Positions 49,216 through 60,023 of a stretch of 64,000 bases of DNA are shown here, one piece after another. Each line of letters opens with the position of its first letter. Position 1 is the first letter of the stretch. Below the pieces are notes generated by a model. It saw nothing but the letters and a program-made list of their open reading frames with translations. It made no database searches and was not told the DNA's origin. The stretch spans positions 24,503,141-24,567,140 of the forward strand of contig CP136065.1 of the NCBI GenBank assembly GCA_032622095.1, read 5' to 3'. Origin of the DNA: Siphonodentalium dalli. Its lineage: Eukaryota > Mollusca > Scaphopoda > Gadilida > Siphonodentaliidae. Position numbers and translations under genes: made by a program.

Positions 49216-49335
49216 ATTCGGTGAGGACGGAGTATGCAGCGGTGATTGGCGCAACTAAAGACACATGCTATATGTTTGTTACGGAATACGACGAAGAGTA
49301 TTCCACATTACCAGAAAGTTCCAAAAGGATAGCAC
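49216..49335 (+). CDS. Claudin/PMP22-like protein, exon with second loop cysteine
   Basis: The acceptor TTGTATATTCAACAG ends at 49215 and the donor GTATGT starts at 49336. The 120 bases have no stop in the frame set by the start exon. The exon takes one base from before (G|AT, Asp105) and gives one to the next (C|GA, Arg145): phase 1 on both sides, as in the other two exons. It supplies Cys122, 21 residues after the GLWSLC cysteine, giving the two-cysteine loop the family needs. It ends in a basic SSKRIAR just before TM2, where claudins and PMP22 relatives usually have a positive residue. The cysteine spacing is longer than in vertebrate claudins. The fit is inferred, not proven by transcript data. 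Confidence 0.6.
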
Positions 49336-49951
49336 GTATGTTTCATTGGATAGTAATAACTGTGTACCCTGTTGTTATTTAGTGTAAACATATTTTTCAT
49401 TTCCAAAAACAAACTATAAATATGTAAATCATTAAGCATACAATAGATACAACGAGACAATGGGTGCATGGTGGTGTGCGGAACTAGATGATTAGAGAAC
49501 TGTTGACTGTTATTAAGTTTTCTCCTCTGTGGTGAATTCAATACCCGAAATCCAACCGAAGTGGGAAAGATAGGAACGGTTTGGTGATTTGCAAAAAAGT
49601 CATTTTCCCTATGGATACAAATGATGGGAAAGAGAGAATGTGAAGGTAGAGGGATGTGAAGTTCAATAGAGCGATAGAGCGGGGGGGGGGGTAAAATAAA
49701 CATTGTGCTTTATAATTTTGTAATTACTGTTGTTGTTGTAAACATATTTATTCTCTAAATCATGAGTCACTGCTGGGCAGTCCATGCATCAGATGACCGG
49801 AATTGTTACATGTATGTGACCTGACCCCAGACCCCACCCCATCATTTTCTAATAATCGTAGCTCAAAGTTCAAGTTTCGAAATCAAAACGACAAGAGAGT
49901 TGTGTCTTATAGTATTACGAGCAAAATATAATACATGTATACTGAAATATA
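49336..49951. other. No further gene recognised (start of intron 2)
   Basis: It includes a poly-G run (49681-49690). No other feature. Confidence 0.4.
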
Positions 49952-50414
49952 TGTGACCCGCCATATCAAATCCAATCGGAAGTCGGGATTTTTTTTACCC
50001 TGTGCCAATGCATTCTCTTATATATGCGAGTCGACCATAGGTCGCCTCGCATATATAAGAGAATGCATTGGCCTAACAATTTTTTTACAATTTTAATAAT
50101 TTGTTCTTGTATTCTTTAACAATTTTATAATTTCACCCATACAGAGTCCCAGACAAACATGAGCAGACGACACTCTTCTATATGCTTATATATATGTGTG
50201 GGGCTCCCTGCAGGGTAATGGATGTTTTTTATTATTTTATATCCTAAAAATTGTAATAACATTTATTTAAAAAACATGATAAAAAATTGTTAAGCCAATG
50301 CATTCTCTTATATATGCGAGGCGACCTATGGTCGACTCGCATATATAAGAGAATGCATTGGCACAGGGTAAAACAAATCCCGACTTCCGACTGGATTTGA
50401 TATGGCGGGTCACA
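49952..50414. mobile_element. TGTGACCCGCC element with double-hairpin module, copy 3
   Basis: Same outer ends as copies 1 and 2, but the core is inverted: 'gagtcccagacaaacatgag' precedes 'gggctccctgcagggtaatg'. TA flanks both sides. Left hairpin about 50005-50072, right hairpin about 50295-50362. Confidence 0.9.
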
Positions 50415-50582
50415 TATGATACAAATCAACACATTTTAGTACAGCCCTGTACAAGTCTCCTGCAGACATTACTGTTGTTGTCATCGGACCGAATGGCGGC
50501 ACTTTTGATTCATCTTTACAGTTCTCATAATCTAATACATGTATAAGCGCAAAGAAGAATTAAGTAAATTATATAAATACCC

Positions 50583-50722
50583 TCACGTCACATAGCCCAG
50601 AGGTGGCAGTAAGACAGTCTAGCCTGACAATGCCACCCCCTCGAATATACAATATAATATTTGTCAAATATACTATGCATTAATATGTGTATATTGAAAT
50701 AAAATATCCTATCCTATCCTAG
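50583..50722 (+). mobile_element. Possible retrotransposon 3' tail with TATCC repeat
   Basis: 'gtgtatattgaaataaaata' leads into three TATCC-type units (50708-50721), the usual look of a non-LTR 3' end. No coding part is attached. Confidence 0.35.
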
Positions 50723-51006
50723 CCCAGTGTGGGCATACCATACTTTTTAAAAGCTGTCATCGTGTTGAAAATCCTCACCAAATTCATTAAGATCCGAAAA
50801 CATACCAAAAGACACTCATGTGTGCGTTTTGTTGTTCTACGACTTCAACGCTACTTGTGGGTTAATATGATGTTCTTTATTCTCTGATCGTGGTACATAA
50901 ATGGATATTGAGAAATATAAATGGAGATAGTATACACAAGATATATAAAGTGAAACATGGAATCTGGAGGTGCTACCCACATGTCGCGTCCGGAGATATA
51001 GGATGT

Positions 51007-51415
51007 TTAACCCTTTACCCAACAAAAGGGCCCTGTGCCAATGCATTCTCTTATATATGCGAGTCGACCATAGGTCGCCTCGCATATATAAGAGAATGCA
51101 TTGGCTTAACACATTAAAAATTATAAAATTGTTAAAGAATGTAAGAAAAGATGGTAAAAAGTGTTAAATTTTTTTTTTTTTAGGCCAATGCATTCTCTTA
51201 TATATGCGAGGCGACCTATGGTCGACTCGCATATATAAGAGAATGCATTGGCACAGGGCATAACTGTAACTATCACAATGTGGTCAAGGAGCCGGTTCCA
51301 ATGATATCCATATTTGTATGGTTCTATTGAGACAAGCCGAAGATATTTTAGGCTGTTGAAGCTTTATTTGGCCGGTTTTGGCCGGTTTGTTGGGTAAAGG
51401 GTTAAAGGTCGGTCT
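51007..51415 (-). mobile_element. TTAA element carrying the double-hairpin module, copy 2
   Basis: TTAA at 51007-51010 and 51412-51415. The ends CCCTTTACCCAACAAA and TTTGTTGGGTAAAGGG are 16-base perfect inverted repeats. It is the inverse of the copies at 53211 and 63343: the ~120-bp unique arm ('ggtcaaggagccggttccaa', 'ggccggttttggccgg') lies on the right here. Hairpins are at about 51041-51107 and 51184-51252. Confidence 0.92.
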
Positions 51416-51494
51416 ATGGCGATAATGTGAATTCTACGATTGCCTGTTGGAATAACACACACGTTCAGTCGTCGAGAATATCGTGGATACAGGT

Positions 51495-51680
51495 TAAACA
51501 TATTCTCGCGCAAATACGCACACAATCAACCTATAATGTGAAATGGGTACATAATGTGATTATTTGTAATGGAGTCATAGCCGTTATTTCGTTTTATGGC
51601 GCGGGCAACAATGAAAACACATCTTAAAGAGCGTACACCTGAAAAGGTGTGTGTTGGCTGACTTGTCTCATTAAGGGGTT
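51495..51680. repeat. Dispersed repeat, copy 3 of 3, truncated
   Basis: It matches the start of the 41.36-kb copy ('aacatattctcgc.caaata') and 'gaaaacacat.ttaaagagcg'. It lacks the hairpin part. Confidence 0.7.
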
Positions 51681-52436
51681 AAGGAAAGGGCCCTTCGGCC
51701 CTTTCGAAGATCCCGGTGTTAGCCCCCCCAAATCACATTCCCCACTTGTCTCATTGCCCACTTTAAAAGATGCCAGGTCTATTCACACTAAGCACGACAC
51801 GACACTTATGTGAGAACAGAATGTTACAAATCTAAGATAACACGGAACGAAACCTTAAATTATTGTTTAAATAATGTGTAATGGCATAACGATACACGCC
51901 AATACAGAAACAATAAGTGGAAGTTATAACATCACAGTAGTTTATGCCGAACGCACACTCCTTCCTCAAATAAACCGATAACTTTTGACGCTAAATCCAT
52001 AACCGCAATATTAGCGGAAATGGCATAGCACGCTTGATAGATATTCGATACAGAAATGCTTTTACACTATACTATGGTGCAAATGCACGCATTTTCCCTT
52101 GATTTATAAACAAGAACATTTGGTGCAGCCATGAAACAATTGCAGGCATGCCGTAGTGTCTAGCGGTCCATTGGCCATCTCGCAATTTTTACTCGAGGTG
52201 AACACGTTTTACTGATGCTTTTTAACCAAACTGACAACTAGTATGTTGTCGTGTTTAGCCAGAGTTAACGATAACGACAGATATATCATGCATGGTCAGT
52301 AGAGTGTGTTGAGAATTCGAACGCAGTGAGGAATTTATTGGGATTTTATAGCTATTCGAGTATACTTCACATCACCCGTAAATATGCCTTCTGACTGGCC
52401 GAGGGCTATGTCCTATATTGTATATACCTGTATGTA
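51681..52436. other. No gene recognised; one small hairpin
   Basis: A short hairpin, AAAGGGCC/GGCCCTTT, lies at 51685-51704 on the left edge. No exon is supported in the rest. Confidence 0.4.
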
Positions 52437-52950
52437 GCACGATGCTAGATCATGCCATGTATCTCTACTCAGGCTAACGCCCATAGAGACCATATAGTCC
52501 ACCATTACAAAACCTTGGAACTTTTTGAAGTTTTGACAGGGAACCTTATAAAGTCGAAAAAATAACGCGGAGAATAATTATATGTCTTAGTTATTATCTG
52601 TTCCTTAATAATGTACTTCACTGTAGGTAACTCGAAATTTCACAATTTTGCTTTGCGTCGCTTACAATTATGGAATGTCTTCTGGGTAATAAATTCGATG
52701 TTTATTGCGAGATATCGGCTCACAAAAGTCACAGAACATTATTAAATTTTGAGTTGGGACTTTCACATACAGTGAAGTATATTATTAAGGAACAGATAAT
52801 AACTAAGAAATATATTCCCCGCGTAATACTTTCGACTTTGTAAGGGAACCTGTCAAAACTTCAAAAAGTTCCAGGTTTATGTACTTGTGGAATATGATCT
52901 CTACGGGCGTTGGCCAGAGTAGACATTCATGGCATGATCTAGTATCGTGC
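52437..52950. mobile_element. Long-TIR element, ~190-bp inverted ends
   Basis: The left arm starts GCACGATGCTAGATCATGCC (52437) and runs to about 52626. The right arm runs from about 52770 to GGCATGATCTAGTATCGTGC (52950). TA is present on both flanks (52435-52436 and 52951-52952). The spacer of about 140 bases has no coding capacity. A MITE with very long inverted repeats; superfamily unclear. Confidence 0.88.
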
Positions 52951-53210
52951 TAAATTTATCTCAATACTATACCAAACTCGAATGCAAAAAACATTGAACA
53001 GAGACCCCTATCTTGAGAAAATATATACGGAAATTTATCCACCAATTTAATGAGACGTGTCATTCAGGGCTGGTCTTTTAAGGATGGATATTGCTTCAGC
53101 GCCCCTCGGCCCTCCTAAAAATAAAAATAGGGAGGACTCCCTTTAAGTACAATTTCAGTAACTATCAGTATTGCATTCATATTACAGGTGCTGGTCAACT
53201 AATATATGCC

Positions 53211-53620
53211 TTAACCCTTTACCCAACAAACCGGCCAAAACCGGCCAAATAAAGCTTCAACAGCCTAAAATATCTTCGGTCTGTCTCAATAGAACTATAC
53301 AAATATGGATATCATTGGAACCGGCTCCTTGACCACATTGTGATAGTTACAGTTATGCCCTGTGCCAATGCATTCTCTAAGTTCTCTTATATATGCGAGT
53401 CGACCATAGGTCGCCTCGCATATATAAGAGAATGCATTGGCCTAAAATAACTCTTTTTTTTAACACTTTTTACCATTTTTTCTTACATTCTTTAACAATT
53501 TTATAATTTTTAATGTGTTAAGCCAATGCATTCTCTTATATATGCGAGGTGACCTATGGTCGCCTCGCATATATAAGAGAATGCATTGGCACAGGGCCCT
53601 TCTGTTGGGTAAAGGGTTAA
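53211..53620 (+). mobile_element. TTAA element carrying the double-hairpin module, copy 3
   Basis: TTAA at 53211-53214 and 53617-53620, with ends CCCTTTACCCAACA and TGTTGGGTAAAGGG. Layout as in 63343-63742. The left hairpin has an insertion repeating 'ttctct' (about 53373-53386). It shares the 'aaccggctccttgaccacat' arm. Confidence 0.92.
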
Positions 53621-53848
53621 GTTCATGGGTTCATATTTGCTAAAATAAGGGGGAAATTCCCATCAGTTTAGATCTCTATAAATTGTCTTCTGTCACTCGT
53701 GGAGATGTGGCTTCCCTGTGCTGATATTAAGAGGAGCTAATGAAGCTCTACAGTTTTTGAATGACCAGGTCTGACTCAATAGAGCCTCCTATAGATGGGC
53801 GAATGTATAGGTTCGATCATGTTATTTTTGCTGGATTAGAGGGCGGAC

Positions 53849-54027
53849 AAATGGTACTTTAATGGTACTTTAATGGTACTTTAATGGTACTGTAATGGTA
53901 CTTTAATGGTACTGTAATGGTACTTTAATGGTACTGTAATGGTACTTTAATGGTACTTTAATGGTACTTTAATTGTACTTTAATGGTACTGTAATGGTAC
54001 TTTAATGGTACTTTAATGGTACCTTAA
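53849..54027. repeat. 11-bp tandem repeat, ~16 copies
   Basis: The unit is AATGGTACTTT with a frequent T-to-G variant (AATGGTACTGT). Variant and common units partly alternate between 53880 and 53950. Confidence 0.95.
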
Positions 54028-54680
54028 AGGTTTCAATCCGAATGGTGCATTTTAGACAGATACCGAACTATGTTCGTGGCAATAATAGATTATCGATCAA
54101 AATGCTGGTCGATAAACAGTGCCTATACAGAGTGTCTTGAATATTGTCACTGTTTCCCAGGCGAAAAAGCCGCAACATTCAGGCTGACGGCGTCATTGTC
54201 ACAAGGCACAAATCACACTCGTAACCAGCTTTTCAAAACGGTCACAATCGTAGCCAGCTTTTCGCCGACTTTTTTTTAACTCGATTATCAAAAAGCCGAG
54301 CATGAATTTATCTGCGCCAAACAACTCTTTATATAACTGTATAACATGACACTCTTCATTACGTGCGCGAACGTTGGGTTACCTAATGGCCAACGGAATG
54401 ACAATCTATTTATCTCTTTACCAAATCTACACCACAACAACTATGTGATTCATGCATGCCTTTATTAATGTCGCCAGTGAGAGAGTGGCCCAAGTGAAAT
54501 ATATAGTAGTACTTGTGGCATATATAGAAGGTTCCTTTAATGCCGGTTCACATGTAATTCTCAGATTTTTAGAAGCACACAGTGCTATTCGAGCATCGGG
54601 GTTCCTCAAATTTGAATCCTGTAAAATCCCAGTGGAAGCCGTCAGCTTGTAAGGCATTATGCAAGGATGGAAATGTAAGA
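54028..54680. other. No gene recognised
   Basis: Opposite-strand open frames overlap at 54427-54657. Neither has a known motif or convincing splice sites. Confidence 0.4.
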
Positions 54681-54800
54681 TAATGAGTTCAATATGGCCG
54701 TTAATGAGCCCGTTTATGAGCGTATTATCTGAACATTTCCCGAGGGAACTCAGATAATACGTTCAATATGGTCATTATAATGCACGTATTATCTGTAAGG
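54681..54800. repeat. Small imperfect hairpin
   Basis: 'gcgtattatctga' (about 54720) faces 'tcagataatacg' (about 54752), and 'gttcaatatggcc' and 'gttcaatatggtc' recur as direct repeats. Probably an old MITE fragment. Confidence 0.55.
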
Positions 54801-55199
54801 GAACTACTTTAGTCAATGAATACTTAGTGACGATATGGTTAACCCGACATCTTCGTCGAAACCGGGATTAAACAGACGAAGCGATCTGTGAGCGGTATAC
54901 GTATATAGGTTAAAGGTACTCAATCCGATTCCCATATCATCAGATTCCAACAAAAACATTTTTTTTTTAAATGCCGCTTCAGTTATCAGAATCGATTAAT
55001 TGCCCAAAAATAATTCTAACCACAGTCAACTATAGTATAAAATTGCCCAAAACCTGTTATTTATCAACATTTTTTTCAACGAAATTTTGCCGGTTTGTCA
55101 AATATCTGACACAAAAAAAGCCACTTGATTTTAGAGTTATCCATCTTTATTTGCAATTTGGTCCGAGACCGTCCTCTCGTCGAGTTTTTACTGGGCCAC
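54801..55199. other. No gene recognised
   Basis: An AT-rich frame (from 54971) runs into the MITE and therefore has no independent support. Confidence 0.4.
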
Positions 55200-55704
55200 T
55201 TAAAGACACGGTTGGCCTTGGCGGTGGGTATCCTGTGAAAATATCTCCACCCGTCAAAAACCGACACAAACAGAAAGAACATCAAAATGTAAATAGACTT
55301 TGTCCGTATACAAATAAGAAATATCGCATAAACAGTATGTTATGGTCATATGTTTGACCATTGTTTATGTAAAAAAAAAAGCATAAAAAGTTACTATTCT
55401 GGTGTTTGTTTATATTATGATGGTAAACATAAAGAGCGTTCTTTGTTGGTGAATACCTGATATGGAACTAATAAAGAGCGTTTATGCAATTTGTGTGTGA
55501 TTAGCCAGTAGCATTGTGCCGTCTTCTGTAACACAATCAGGCTCTTGCTTAGGTAAAATATATTAGGTATTTATGATAACATGCTGTTTACGTGATGGTC
55601 ATGGTATATATGAACGGAACTGTATGCGTTTTAATGTGTTTCTGTTTACGGTGTTTGGAACAAATATGAATATTTTCGACAATTAAGGCCGCACGTGCCT
55701 TTAA
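55200..55704 (+). mobile_element. TTAA-flanked MITE, family G copy 3
   Basis: TTAA at 55200-55203 and 55701-55704, with ends AAGACACGG and CACGTGCCTT. Closest to the inverse copy at 7907-8409. Its interior contains 'atggtaaacataaagagcgt', the segment shared with the 25-kb satellite. Confidence 0.88.
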
Positions 55705-56192
55705 AAGTATCTGTGGTGAAAAATAATTGATTTCAAAAATCGATATCTGATCACTCTGAGCTTTGATGGGTGGGTTCCTCGACTCGAATCAAATATTGTT
55801 TACACCCGAAGCCAAGGAAATAGTATTTTGCGAGCGTTAATTCGGATTATGCATATTTAAATAATGCTAGACTATGGTGATGCTGTGTCTCAAAAGCAAA
55901 CTGCGGGCATTTATTTTTTATTTCACAAATTAATATCTAGATACGACAATTTTAATTACTATTTTAATATGTGGATATTAGGTCATGGAGGGGGCAATGT
56001 GTTCAAACACGGACATAACTCGCACACACGTTTCAGACGACCACAGTCATTGTTCGTGTGGGTGTCTGTACTATACTCTCACAACACTTCGGCAATAACT
56101 TGGGTGATGTTTACGATAATAAATGATCAAATGAGGATATGTGATCGGATGTCGAATTACGTTATATCGACGTTATTGTATACTTTGTCGAG
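55705..56192. other. No gene recognised
   Basis: A 138-codon + frame beginning at 55864 has no known motif and continues into the neighbouring MITE, so it is not accepted as a gene. Confidence 0.4.
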
Positions 56193-56637
56193 CAAGCGTG
56201 ATTATAGTGTGCCTGTCATTTGCAGAATGATGTCCACAGAGGGTGAATTTAATGACTCTCTCTCTCGCATAGCGGGCTAGCATCACTAAATTCACCCTAT
56301 GTGGACCTCATTCTACATGGCCCCATCTGCTATGGGAGAAATAGACTCAGACTGAAGTTCCCAAATGGTGAATTTTGTGATATACACCCATTGGGAACCT
56401 CGATTATGCAATGTGTCGTCTGCCAATTTGGGGATATAGAGAAACTAAACTAAAAATGAAATATAATCAATGTGAAGAATTTTCTATAGAAATTTTATCG
56501 TAAAGAAACTTTGCAGAGAAGATGAGGCCTAAGCACAATGAGGTCCCCAGAGGGTGAATTTAGTTAATTTAGCGTCACTAAATTCGCCGTCTGTTGACCT
56601 CATTCTACAAATGACAGGCACACTATAATCAGGCTTG
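56193..56637. mobile_element. hAT-like double-hairpin MITE, copy 4
   Basis: Left end CAAGCGTGATTATAGTGTG, right end CACACTATAATCAGGCTTG. The flanking 8 bases TTGTCGAG (56185-56192) and TTGTCGAA (56638-56645) match at seven positions. The left hairpin is at about 56221-56315; the right one is degraded. Confidence 0.88.
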
Positions 56638-57523
56638 TTGTCGAATTATACAGTATTACTCAAATAAACTAATATAGAATATAAATAACATATCCATCTG
56701 TTTGCCTGGAATAAATGGAACATACATGTACATGATGGTTGGGGACTAATGCCAGAGATAAAGTGATTTTTCCAAAGTTAGCCATTTTCCTGGTAATGAG
56801 GTATGCTGCATCGTGCCAGAACAAATTATCACATTCGTGTGGGAATAAGAGTTCACAGAAGAAAGCACCAATGCAGGTGGTAATGTACCTTTCAACAGCT
56901 GTCAATCAAATAATTGTGAGCAGATATTTTCGACCAATTAGCGACTGAGCCGGTCTTTAGCTGCATACAAATTATGATGCCATCTTTCTTCACCCTAATT
57001 TGATATCCATGCATACATTCAGTGTTAAATTGGCTGTACTCAAACAAATATTTTTGTTGTCAAATCATAATGTACTGAAATTTCTATTTACGCCATGCAT
57101 GATGTTGAAAATTGATCCATGGTTATAACACATATTTTCATTTTGCGTGACACGTGTCATAATTTTCAAAATTAAAGGTGAAAAGAATATATGTTCTCCG
57201 GTGTAGCTGTGTATATAAAAGAGTAGGATCTGTCTGTTCACGAGTTTTCTCCCAGGCCCTGGACCGATTTCAACATGACGTATTGCCAGTGGGTGGTACT
57301 ACCGCTGTGAGTGTGGCCGCCTCATTGGAGAGCTCCCTTGCCTTTGCCGCTGCATGATAAGTAACTCTGATTAAAATAGTTGGATATGTATGGTGCTAAC
57401 AAATTTGACATAGAGCACGTGCTCTCGTGGCTTTGCTGTGCGCTCCATTGTCATTTCCGAATGTACTATTATTACATCCGATATATACGACCAGATATTA
57501 TACTATATAGCAAACAAACCATG
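56638..57523. other. No gene recognised
   Basis: Intronic DNA without supported exons. Confidence 0.4.
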
Positions 57524-58081
57524 GTCAGGTACAACACCAATCTCTACCATAGCGCACCATTCATATTTCCTTTCTTACTCGGTCACCGGCTGGGAACAAG
57601 TCTGTGATTTTCTATATTTTAGCGCGAGTATTTTCCAGACAAAATGGCGAGACCGCGATCGAACAAAGTCAAATTTTCCATGTGCTTTGGGGACAATTCC
57701 CGCACTAAAACTTATTGACAGAATGGAGAATTAGAACGGTAGTTTTGTTGACAATTTTCGCACACTCCTTAGCAAAATGGCAGCAAATTATAACTCTTGT
57801 GTTTGACTTGCCATGAATGTTGTCGTCCATGTGAGTTTTGATTTTTGTGTTGATAATATAATCGAAGAACCAAATCACACCGTGTCGTAATAGTAGTACT
57901 TTGGTTCTAGTGGGACTTTCCAAACGTAAGGTACGAAATCACACATCCCCCTATATGTTGTGTGCTTAACAAGGGCAGCATTTTGCTCTGCTCGGTTAGT
58001 ATATATATTTATATCGCGGAAGTCCACCAAATGTGGATAAAATTTCGCCGGTAGTAGCGGTTTTACCGAGTCATCAAGGGA
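57524..58081. repeat. ~0.56-kb dispersed repeat, copy 2
   Basis: Direct partner of 15462-16021. It ends 85 bases before the third claudin-like exon. Confidence 0.85.
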
Positions 58082-58166
58082 GATAAACACAGCATGGAGT
58101 TTGGTACAACACCAAATATCACGCATTGACATCGTGTTTTGACATCATTATATTTTACCATTACAG

Positions 58167-58304
58167 GAATGCATAACTCGGCTGGGTGTTGTTTCATTGT
58201 GACGGCATTCGACCTTGCAGCCGCGGGAGCTGTTGCTATTTTCAGCGTCTCACAGAAACAGGTTTCTGCTGCCATGGTTGCCGGTGTGTTCTACGCTATG
58301 GCAG
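58167..58304 (+). CDS. Claudin/PMP22-like protein, exon with TM2 and start of TM3
   Basis: The acceptor TTTTACCATTACAG ends at 58166 and the donor GCAG|GTGAGT at 58304. The 138-base exon is open and phase 1 on both sides, continuing the frame of 21318-21630 and 49216-49335. Its residues (about 146-190) give TM2 (AGCCFIVTAFDLAAAGAVAI), a short polar turn with QKQ, and the start of TM3 (VAGVFYAMAG). The K/Q...VAGVFF..AG pattern at the TM3 start is typical of claudin/PMP22 relatives. The rest of TM3, TM4 and the cytoplasmic tail are not found before the window ends, so the gene is cut by the right edge. Confidence 0.7.
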
Positions 58305-58986
58305 GTGAGTTTCATAGTTCCAGATATTTGTCGGTGATGACCTATCTGCAAGGGGTCTCGGATGACCCCGTTGGTAAAGTACATGGCGTAAGCCGCCCAA
58401 CAATGGCAAAGGTGTTTTAAATCCATAATAGTTCGTAATACACGCACACCTTTATCTTGGCAAGTTTGTCACTTCACTGAAAAAACGTAAGTGTAGGGAT
58501 TCTACTATTGACATAGCTTGCACTTATCTTAGTGAAGAAAACGATAAGTCATTACCGATGCACTATGTATCATTCAACTAATATTACCGAAATTTCAACC
58601 GGACTGATCGTGCCATTTCAGAAAAAAAAAGAGTCTGAACAACGCAAAATTGTAAATATTTACTCCTCAAATCGTGTTGAACAAATCGCAAAAATGATTC
58701 GTCCAACGAGTGTAGCTTAATAAATCATATACAAAAATGACTTGTTTATGTCGATATAAAAGTTATGAAAGTAACTACTTTAGTATTTATTTCCCGGTCG
58801 ATCACTCAAGCATGATGTTTCATGTCACTTTAAGAAGAAAAGTGTGTGCACCATCGCATATTTGCAGCACCATAATTATACATGTGTTTCATTGGAATAC
58901 TGAAGATTAAGTCGAATAATACGAATTTGAGTTGATGATGGAGAAATGATCATAAGCATCCACCATATAACTAACTGTAGCACATG
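58305..58986. other. No further exon recognised
   Basis: I checked + strand AG acceptors to the window end for a phase-1 exon encoding the end of TM3 and found none without an early stop. Confidence 0.4.
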
Positions 58987-59375
58987 GAGCTCCGTGGTCC
59001 AGTGGTTAGCGCGTCGGACTTGTATTCGCTGTAAACACATCGATATGGGTTCTCAGCGCGCCGCGTGTCATTGAGTCTCCACATAGCAGTGGCTTGGCCG
59101 CTTTGAGCGACGTGCAATTGTCGGATTGCTCGCTGTTTCAAAACCCGCGCCAAGTTATGACCCTTGAGCAAAGTTACTCGTACTGTGTCGGCTTCGCATC
59201 ACTCATGCGTTAAACGAGTACCAGTCAGCTTGTCATTCTGATCAAACTAGAGCAGCGCCTGCAATGGCTGCATCCGGTTCTTTGGTTGACCTGTACAAAT
59301 GACTGGGGTAATATTGTACCAAGCGTGTTAGAGCAAGCAATTGGTTAATCGCTATATAAAACTGGTCATTATTAT
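58987..59375 (+). mobile_element. tRNA-derived SINE
   Basis: The head GCTCCGTGGTCCAGTGGTTA has a good Pol III A box, TGGTCCAGTGG (58995-59005), and a weaker B-box-like GGTTCTCAGCG (59048-59058). An unrelated body follows and ends in CGCTATATAAAACTGG plus an ATT-rich tail (to about 59375). This structure is that of invertebrate SINEs. Non-coding, moved by a partner LINE. Confidence 0.75.
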
Positions 59376-59825
59376 GGAATCAACATTTTCAAAATGTAGA
59401 TTGTGTCCTCATCGTTGAGAAACATACTGGAATTTTGTATCAACATGAACGATGAATACCACATCAAATTGTTCATGCAATAATGTCCTGTAACTTGACA
59501 TCATTAAGTGGTTCTTTGAGATTTCACATTTCTGCACAAATAAGATTTGTATCAAAATTTACAAAATAGAAAATTTGATGAATGTTTGTTTTCTCGTTGT
59601 TTTGGGGGGGGGGGTGTCGGTGATTTCTACGTGCAGCGGACGTGCGATTAACCTTCTGCGCGGTGTCTGAAAAGTAACAACGTCGTGATATGACCCATGC
59701 CGGGGAACAAACAACAACAATCTCCCATCAAACCAGCCATTTTTGACAATATCGACATGAAAGTGGTTGTAAATGAATTTGTTCATGGGAATGATGCTTG
59801 TCTGGATACGTTTGGATTGTATGAC
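59376..59825. other. No gene recognised
   Basis: AT-rich sequence with a poly-G run (59604-59613). No feature supported. Confidence 0.4.
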
Positions 59826-60023
59826 ATTTAAAGAATATAAGAAAAATTATTAAAATTGTAAACAATTGTAAAAAATAATAACAAATGATGAAAAATTGTT
59901 AGGCCAATGCATTCTCTTATATATGCGAGGCGACCTATGGTCGACTCGCATATATAAGAGAATGCATTGGCACAGGGTATATGGGGTTGATACAAAAATC
60001 GGACTTGGCACTGAAAGGGTTAA
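59826..60023. mobile_element. Truncated TTAA element with right hairpin only
   Basis: It has the AT-rich core, the right hairpin (about 59902-59970), GGCACAGGG, and an end GAAAGGG followed by TTAA (60020-60023), like the 26.2-kb copy. The left hairpin and left terminus are gone. A TTAA also occurs at about 59828. Confidence 0.75.

Noticed and set aside
55864-56280. A 138-codon + frame in intron 2
   Set aside because: No recognisable domain, no signal or splice border, and its end lies inside a MITE.
21631-58166. Direct splicing of the first claudin-like exon to the third
   Set aside because: The phases would allow it, but the protein would lack the second loop cysteine and leave only a few residues before TM2. 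The 49216-49335 exon fills exactly this gap, so it was preferred.
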